A stretch of DNA of 9,241 nt from Phycisphaerae bacterium (GTDB lineage Bacteria; Planctomycetota; Phycisphaerae; UBA1845; Fen-1342): assembly GCA_016935035.1 (NCBI GenBank), contig JAFGRR010000378.1:1-9241 (forward strand). Direction: 5' to 3'. The position numbers were made by a program, and so were the translations under genes. The number at the start of each line of letters is the position of its first letter. Position 1 is the stretch's first letter. A model generated the notes under the pieces. The model saw only the letters and a program-made list of their open reading frames with translations. It had not been told where the DNA came from and searched no databases. Below, one piece after another: positions 6,583 to 9,241 of the stretch.

Positions 6583-6608
6583 ATTGACGATCGACTGTCG
6601 TCAATATA
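6583..6608 (-). promoter_or_regulatory. Promoter and overlapping dyad upstream of the corrinoid gene
   Basis: On the minus strand TATATT (6608-6603) matches 5 of 6 bases of a -10 box. No good -35 sequence is found 16-19 bases upstream. A perfect dyad ATTGACGA-N7-TCGTCAAT (6583-6605) overlaps the -10 box and the predicted start site near 6596, and ends next to the Shine-Dalgarno GGAG (6579-6582). This is the position of a repressor site. It could also form a hairpin that hides the ribosome binding site. The symmetry is directly seen; either function is inferred. Confidence 0.5.
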
Positions 6609-6636
6609 CCGTTTCATAGTCGCGAGTAAAACACAA

Positions 6637-6656
6637 TTCACCAGCTTCGCGGTGAA
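6637..6656. promoter_or_regulatory. Second dyad in the divergent region
   Basis: TTCACC-N8-GGTGAA is a perfect 6-bp inverted repeat lying about 30 bases upstream of the -10 box of the corrinoid gene. Within it GCTTC-GCGGT-GAAGC (6644-6658) offers an alternative pairing. The place fits an activator or second repressor site serving one or both divergent genes, but no regulator gene is nearby to support this. Confidence 0.35.
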
Positions 6657-6684
6657 GCCGATAATGCACAAATGTACCGTGCGG

Positions 6685-6728
6685 CAGCGGCAACGGCAAT
6701 ACGCCGCTGGGAGCCAAGTGCTTAGAAT
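6685..6728 (+). promoter_or_regulatory. Possible promoter and dyad upstream of the reactivation-protein gene
   Basis: On the plus strand TAGAAT (6723-6728) matches 5 of 6 bases of a -10 box and would start RNA near 6735, about 67 bases before the ATG. The region 17 bases upstream (TACGCC) is a poor -35. It is covered by the dyad CAGCGGC-N11-GCCGCTG (6685-6709), which could be an activator site. The 6729-6801 leader is G-rich and shows AGGA (6791-6794) seven bases before the ATG. Confidence 0.3.
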
Positions 6729-6801
6729 AACAGGTGATGAGTGACGAGACGGGGGCGGGACGTTACACCGCGAACGCGGGCGGCCCGGGTAGGATGAGTC
6801 A

Positions 6802-7605
6802 ATGCGTGACTTGGACGAGATTGTGCTCCCACGGGTAACGCCGGCAGACCAAGCGGTTAACTGGCATGTGTCGCGCTATGACGCCGTGGACGTTGACCGG
6901 GAACGCGTGCATCGGGCGGTGGGGATTCAAGTGGGCCGGCCGGCACACCGGCGTTGGGTCGAACTGGCGGACAACGCACGCGACGAGTTGAAGCGGTTGA
7001 TGCGGCCGCGCGCGCTGGTGCGGATCGACGCGGTGAGTCGCCTGGAGGCACGGCGGCTGGAACTGGAGTCAGGGGCGGCGTTCGAGGGGGCGGTCGGGCG
7101 TTTCCTTCAGCATTCGGAGTTCATCGCAACATTCATTGCTACGATTGGGTCGGGGCTGGAGCGGCTCTCGCGGCGTTGGATGCGTGGGACGCAGGTCATG
7201 CGGGCGGTGATCATCGACGCGATTGCGTCGGAGGCCGCGGAGGAAACGGCGGGCTTGTGCTACACCGAGGTCCGCGACTGGGCGCGTTCACGAGGTCTGA
7301 GCACAACGCCGGCATACTCGCCGGGCTATTGCGGTATGCATGTGCGGCAGCAACGGATGTTGTTCGCGAGTCTGCCGGCGCGCGAGCTGGGTGTCAGGCT
7401 GACGCCGAGTTGTCTGATGGTGCCGGTGAAATCGGTCTCCGGGCTGATCGGGATCGCGCCGGCGGACAAGGTTGGGCCGACGCGCTACCCGTGCGAGATG
7501 TGTAATCACCCGGATTGCATGCAACGTCGTTCGCCGTTTGATTCGGAGTTCGCGGCGGAGTTCGATTGGGAGAAAGAGGAGACGACGCCGAAGCGCGTGG
7601 GGTAG
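6802..7605 (+). CDS. Stand-alone MetH-type reactivation-domain protein, probable corrinoid reactivator
   Basis: The product has 267 residues, and the ATG has AGGA seven bases upstream. Residues 172-191 (YSPGYCGMHVRQQRMLFASL) and 196-217 (with TPSCLMVPVKSVSGLIG) match the two best conserved parts of the methionine synthase activation domain: the P-G-Y loop and the S-x-x-M-x-P-x-x-S-V-S-G segment. In MetH this domain binds S-adenosylmethionine and helps methylate inactive cob(II)alamin after reduction. Single-domain relatives exist, for example Thermotoga TM0269, which pairs with a MetH lacking this domain. Here the gene is divergent from a corrinoid protein, so it probably repairs that protein's oxidised cofactor. 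The C-terminus carries Cys231-x2-Cys234-x4-Cys239 (PCEMCNHPDC), which full-length MetH lacks and which could bind a metal or iron-sulfur cluster. The first 150 residues are alpha-rich and arginine-rich, with no other recognisable domain. It could instead serve a split methionine synthase elsewhere. The stop is TAG, followed within six bases by a run of eight G. Confidence 0.8.
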   Translation: MRDLDEIVLPRVTPADQAVNWHVSRYDAVDVDRERVHRAVGIQVGRPAHRRWVELADNARDELKRLMRPRALVRIDAVSRLEARRLELESGAAFEGAVGRFLQHSEFIATFIATIGSGLERLSRRWMRGTQVMRAVIIDAIASEAAEETAGLCYTEVRDWARSRGLSTTPAYSPGYCGMHVRQQRMLFASLPARELGVRLTPSCLMVPVKSVSGLIGIAPADKVGPTRYPCEMCNHPDCMQRRSPFDSEFAAEFDWEKEETTPKRVG

Positions 7606-8183
7606 TTGAAGGGGGGGGCGTGGTTCGTGGGTCAGGGCCTGGGTGGGCGGCACGCTGTGGCGTCACACGTTACGTCGGCCCTGTTTGAAGTCAGCGGTTG
7701 TCCCGGGTTTCCGCCGCACGATGGCGATCGTGGAGCACGACTTCTGATGCTGTGTCGAGCCAAAAGCTCATGCGTGGTCGTGGGAACGGCAAATAAAACG
7801 CTGAAGGCGGGGGTTCATGTACGGATCGCCGACTCATTGCCAGACCCTCGTGAGCCGCGCTGCCAATCGTGAACAAGCCAACCTGACCACACCCCGCGGC
7901 AAGACGGGCTCTATGCGTCGGACATGAGGGCTGGTTCTCGGCGGATGGGAGCCTTTGCGGCGATCAGCCAAGCTATGCGCGTCATCGGGGTGGCAGGGCA
8001 TCATTGATGGGGTCCGCGGCTGTCCCCCCCTTTCGCGAACGCTATGCGCAGGGCATACTGTACCTATCAAAGGGTCACGGCCAACAGTAACCAGTTCTTC
8101 TTGCGACGGGGCGACCGGCCAAGTGTCGCCGACGCTGCCACGTGAATCGGTAAGCCGGTGATTGTGGGCGGAAAGGCGCTGAA
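7606..8183. other. Gene-free intergenic stretch with short repeats and homopolymer runs
   Basis: I see no credible gene on either strand. There is a run of eight G at 7611-7618 and seven C at 8024-8030. GCTATGCGC occurs at 7972-7980 and 8041-8049, and GCAGGGCAT at 7993-8001 and 8048-8056. The two 9-mers come in the same order in both places, as if the second copy had lost about a dozen bases. A dyad GGCGAC-N9-GTCGCC (8110-8130) lies in the leader of the CheB/CheR gene. The best -10 candidate for that gene is CATACT (8054-8059), without a good -35. No tRNA-like cloverleaf was noticed. Confidence 0.45.
7633..7683 (+). terminator. Weak candidate terminator after the reactivation-protein gene
   Basis: CAGGGCC (7633-7639) pairs perfectly with GGCCCTG (7677-7683), and the RNA then reads UUUG. 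The loop of 37 bases is long, with a small inner TGTG-GCGT-CACA stem, and the U-run is only three bases. It is the best hairpin near the gene end but well below a standard intrinsic terminator. Confidence 0.2.
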
Positions 8184-9241
8184 ATGAATGGCGGAACCAA
8201 TTCCGAGCCCGTGCTGGTTGTGGGAATCGGCGCCTCAGCGGGCGGCATCGAAGCGCTGAAGGAGTTTTTCACAGCCATGCCCACGGGCAGCGGGTTGGCT
8301 TTCGTGGTGATCCAACACCTCGAGCCGACCCACGAGAGCCGCATGGCGGATATCCTGAGCAAATGTACGGGCATGACGGTCGTTCAGGCCGAAGACGGCA
8401 TGCCGGTGCAGGCCAACTACGTCTACGCCAATCCCGCCGGCAAGTACTTGTCCATCCGCGCGGGGCGACTGATCCTGAGCGAGCGCTCGGAGCAGGACCG
8501 TATTCGGATGCCGATCGACTTCTTCCTGACCTCCTTGGCCGAGGATCAGCACGAGGCGGCGGTTGGCATCATTCTCTCGGGCAGCAGCGGCTCGGATGGA
8601 ACGCGGGGCATCCGTTCAGTTCGCGGCGCCGGTGGGATGTGCATGGCGCAGGATCCGGAGACGGCCCAGTTCCCAGCGATGCCTCAAAGCGCGATCGACA
8701 CCGGGCTGGTGGACTACATCCTGCCGGTGACGCGGATGCCCGCGGCGCTGGTGGGCTATGCGCGGCACGCCACGGCTCGGGCGGCGGGGCCCGGTGACAC
8801 TACGGCGGAAGAAGCCGCCTCGCACGACCTGGAACCGATCCTAAAGCTCCTGCGTGTCCGCACGAATAGCGATTACCGCCACTACAAGAAGGCCACCATC
8901 GTTCGCCGTATCCAGCGCCGCATGGGAATCAAGCAGGTGGCCGGGATGGCCGACTACCTGAAGCTGCTCGAAGAGGATCAGGGAGAATTGACGCAGCTTT
9001 CGCGGGATATGCTGATCGGCGTGAGTTCGTTTTTCCGGGACCCCGAGGCCTTCGAGGAACTGCGGAAGGAGGCCATTGTTCCGCTGGTGGCGCGGACTGA
9101 CTCGGACGGCCCGCTGCGGGCGTGGGTGCCCGGTTGCGCCTCGGGCGAGGAGGCCTATTCTGTCGCCATGCTCATGCTGGAAGCCGTGGCCGCCACGGGC
9201 ACGGCTCGCGCGGTCCAGGTGTTTGCTTCGGACGTGGACGA
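8184..9241 (+). CDS. CheB/CheR fusion protein (methylesterase-methyltransferase), N-terminal part
   Basis: The frame opens at the ATG at 8184, seven bases after AAAGG, and stays open for 352 codons to the window edge. Residues 1-190 are a CheB-type glutamate methylesterase domain without an N-terminal receiver. It has GASAGG with Ser18, QH with His45 and SDGT with Asp138, which form the expected catalytic triad, and SAIDTGLVDYILP (169-181). Residues 215-290 are the CheR N-terminal helical domain (DYRHYKKATIVRRIQRRM, then RDMLIGVSSFFRDPEAF). Residues 312-352 enter the SAM-binding domain with VPGCASGEEAYSVAML (315-330). In such fusions PAS and histidine kinase domains often follow; these would lie outside the window. 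The protein would adjust methylation of a receptor or chemosensory-like partner in the cytoplasm. The catalytic loop reads LSGSSGSDG, one residue longer than the usual LSGTGSDG. No chemotaxis genes are nearby, so it may act in an alternative signalling system. Confidence 0.93.
   Translation, partial: MNGGTNSEPVLVVGIGASAGGIEALKEFFTAMPTGSGLAFVVIQHLEPTHESRMADILSKCTGMTVVQAEDGMPVQANYVYANPAGKYLSIRAGRLILSERSEQDRIRMPIDFFLTSLAEDQHEAAVGIILSGSSGSDGTRGIRSVRGAGGMCMAQDPETAQFPAMPQSAIDTGLVDYILPVTRMPAALVGYARHATARAAGPGDTTAEEAASHDLEPILKLLRVRTNSDYRHYKKATIVRRIQRRMGIKQVAGMADYLKLLEEDQGELTQLSRDMLIGVSSFFRDPEAFEELRKEAIVPLVARTDSDGPLRAWVPGCASGEEAYSVAMLMLEAVAATGTARAVQVFASDVD

Noticed and set aside
6010..6744. 244-codon open frame on the plus strand
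   Set aside because: It overlaps the corrinoid protein gene in antisense and runs through the divergent promoter region. The product is Ser/Arg-rich without recognisable domains.
6573..6801. Cobalamin riboswitch in the divergent region
   Set aside because: I could not find a B12-box-like conserved core or the expected multi-stem layout; the visible dyads are simple and separate.
7394..7666. Pro/Arg-rich minus-strand frames around the end of the reactivation gene
   Set aside because: They are antisense to a supported gene and have the low-complexity composition of shadow frames.
1..9241. CRISPR array, tRNA, rRNA, transposase or phage genes
   Set aside because: No regularly spaced identical repeats, cloverleaf, ribosomal sequence or transposase motif was noticed on reading both strands.

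Overview
The window is GC-rich bacterial DNA with long, structured intergenic stretches. The gene mix is corrinoid methyltransferase parts with several UroD-family proteins, a secreted parallel beta-helix protein, a hybrid histidine kinase and a CheB/CheR fusion. Together with the palindromic intergenic DNA, this fits a member of the Planctomycetes/PVC group, probably an environmental genome. That placement rests on gene content and style only; there is no marker gene in the window.

Layout, left to right. Positions 1-139 (minus) hold the first 46 codons of a UroD/MtaA-family methyltransferase cut by the window edge. Its upstream region carries a possible promoter and hairpins. Positions 405-1820 (minus) encode a secreted right-handed beta-helix protein. 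A 627-base gap follows, holding degenerate heptamer repeats and a pair of short direct repeats. Positions 2448-4310 (minus) encode a six-helix membrane hybrid histidine kinase with a C-terminal receiver domain. Positions 4630-5760 (minus) encode a complete UroD-family methyltransferase. It is separated by about 170 bases of palindromic, repeat-rich DNA from a corrinoid protein of the MtaC/MtbC/MttC type (5931-6572, minus). Across a 229-base divergent regulatory region lies a plus-strand gene (6802-7605) for a stand-alone protein resembling the reactivation domain of B12-dependent methionine synthase, with a C-terminal cysteine cluster. After a 578-base gap, a CheB/CheR fusion begins at 8184 and runs off the right edge.

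The core of biological interest is 4630-7605: a corrinoid carrier protein, a UroD-fold methyltransferase and a MetH-type reactivation protein. Together they could form a corrinoid-dependent methyl-transfer unit in the cytoplasm. No substrate-specific MtxB-type methyltransferase and no RamA-type activator is visible here, and the UroD protein lacks the usual His-x-Cys zinc motif. The substrate therefore cannot be deduced. The divergent promoter region carries three clear dyads, one of them overlapping a good -10 box, which suggests regulation of the unit. The two signalling genes (hybrid kinase and CheB/CheR) are not obviously linked to it.
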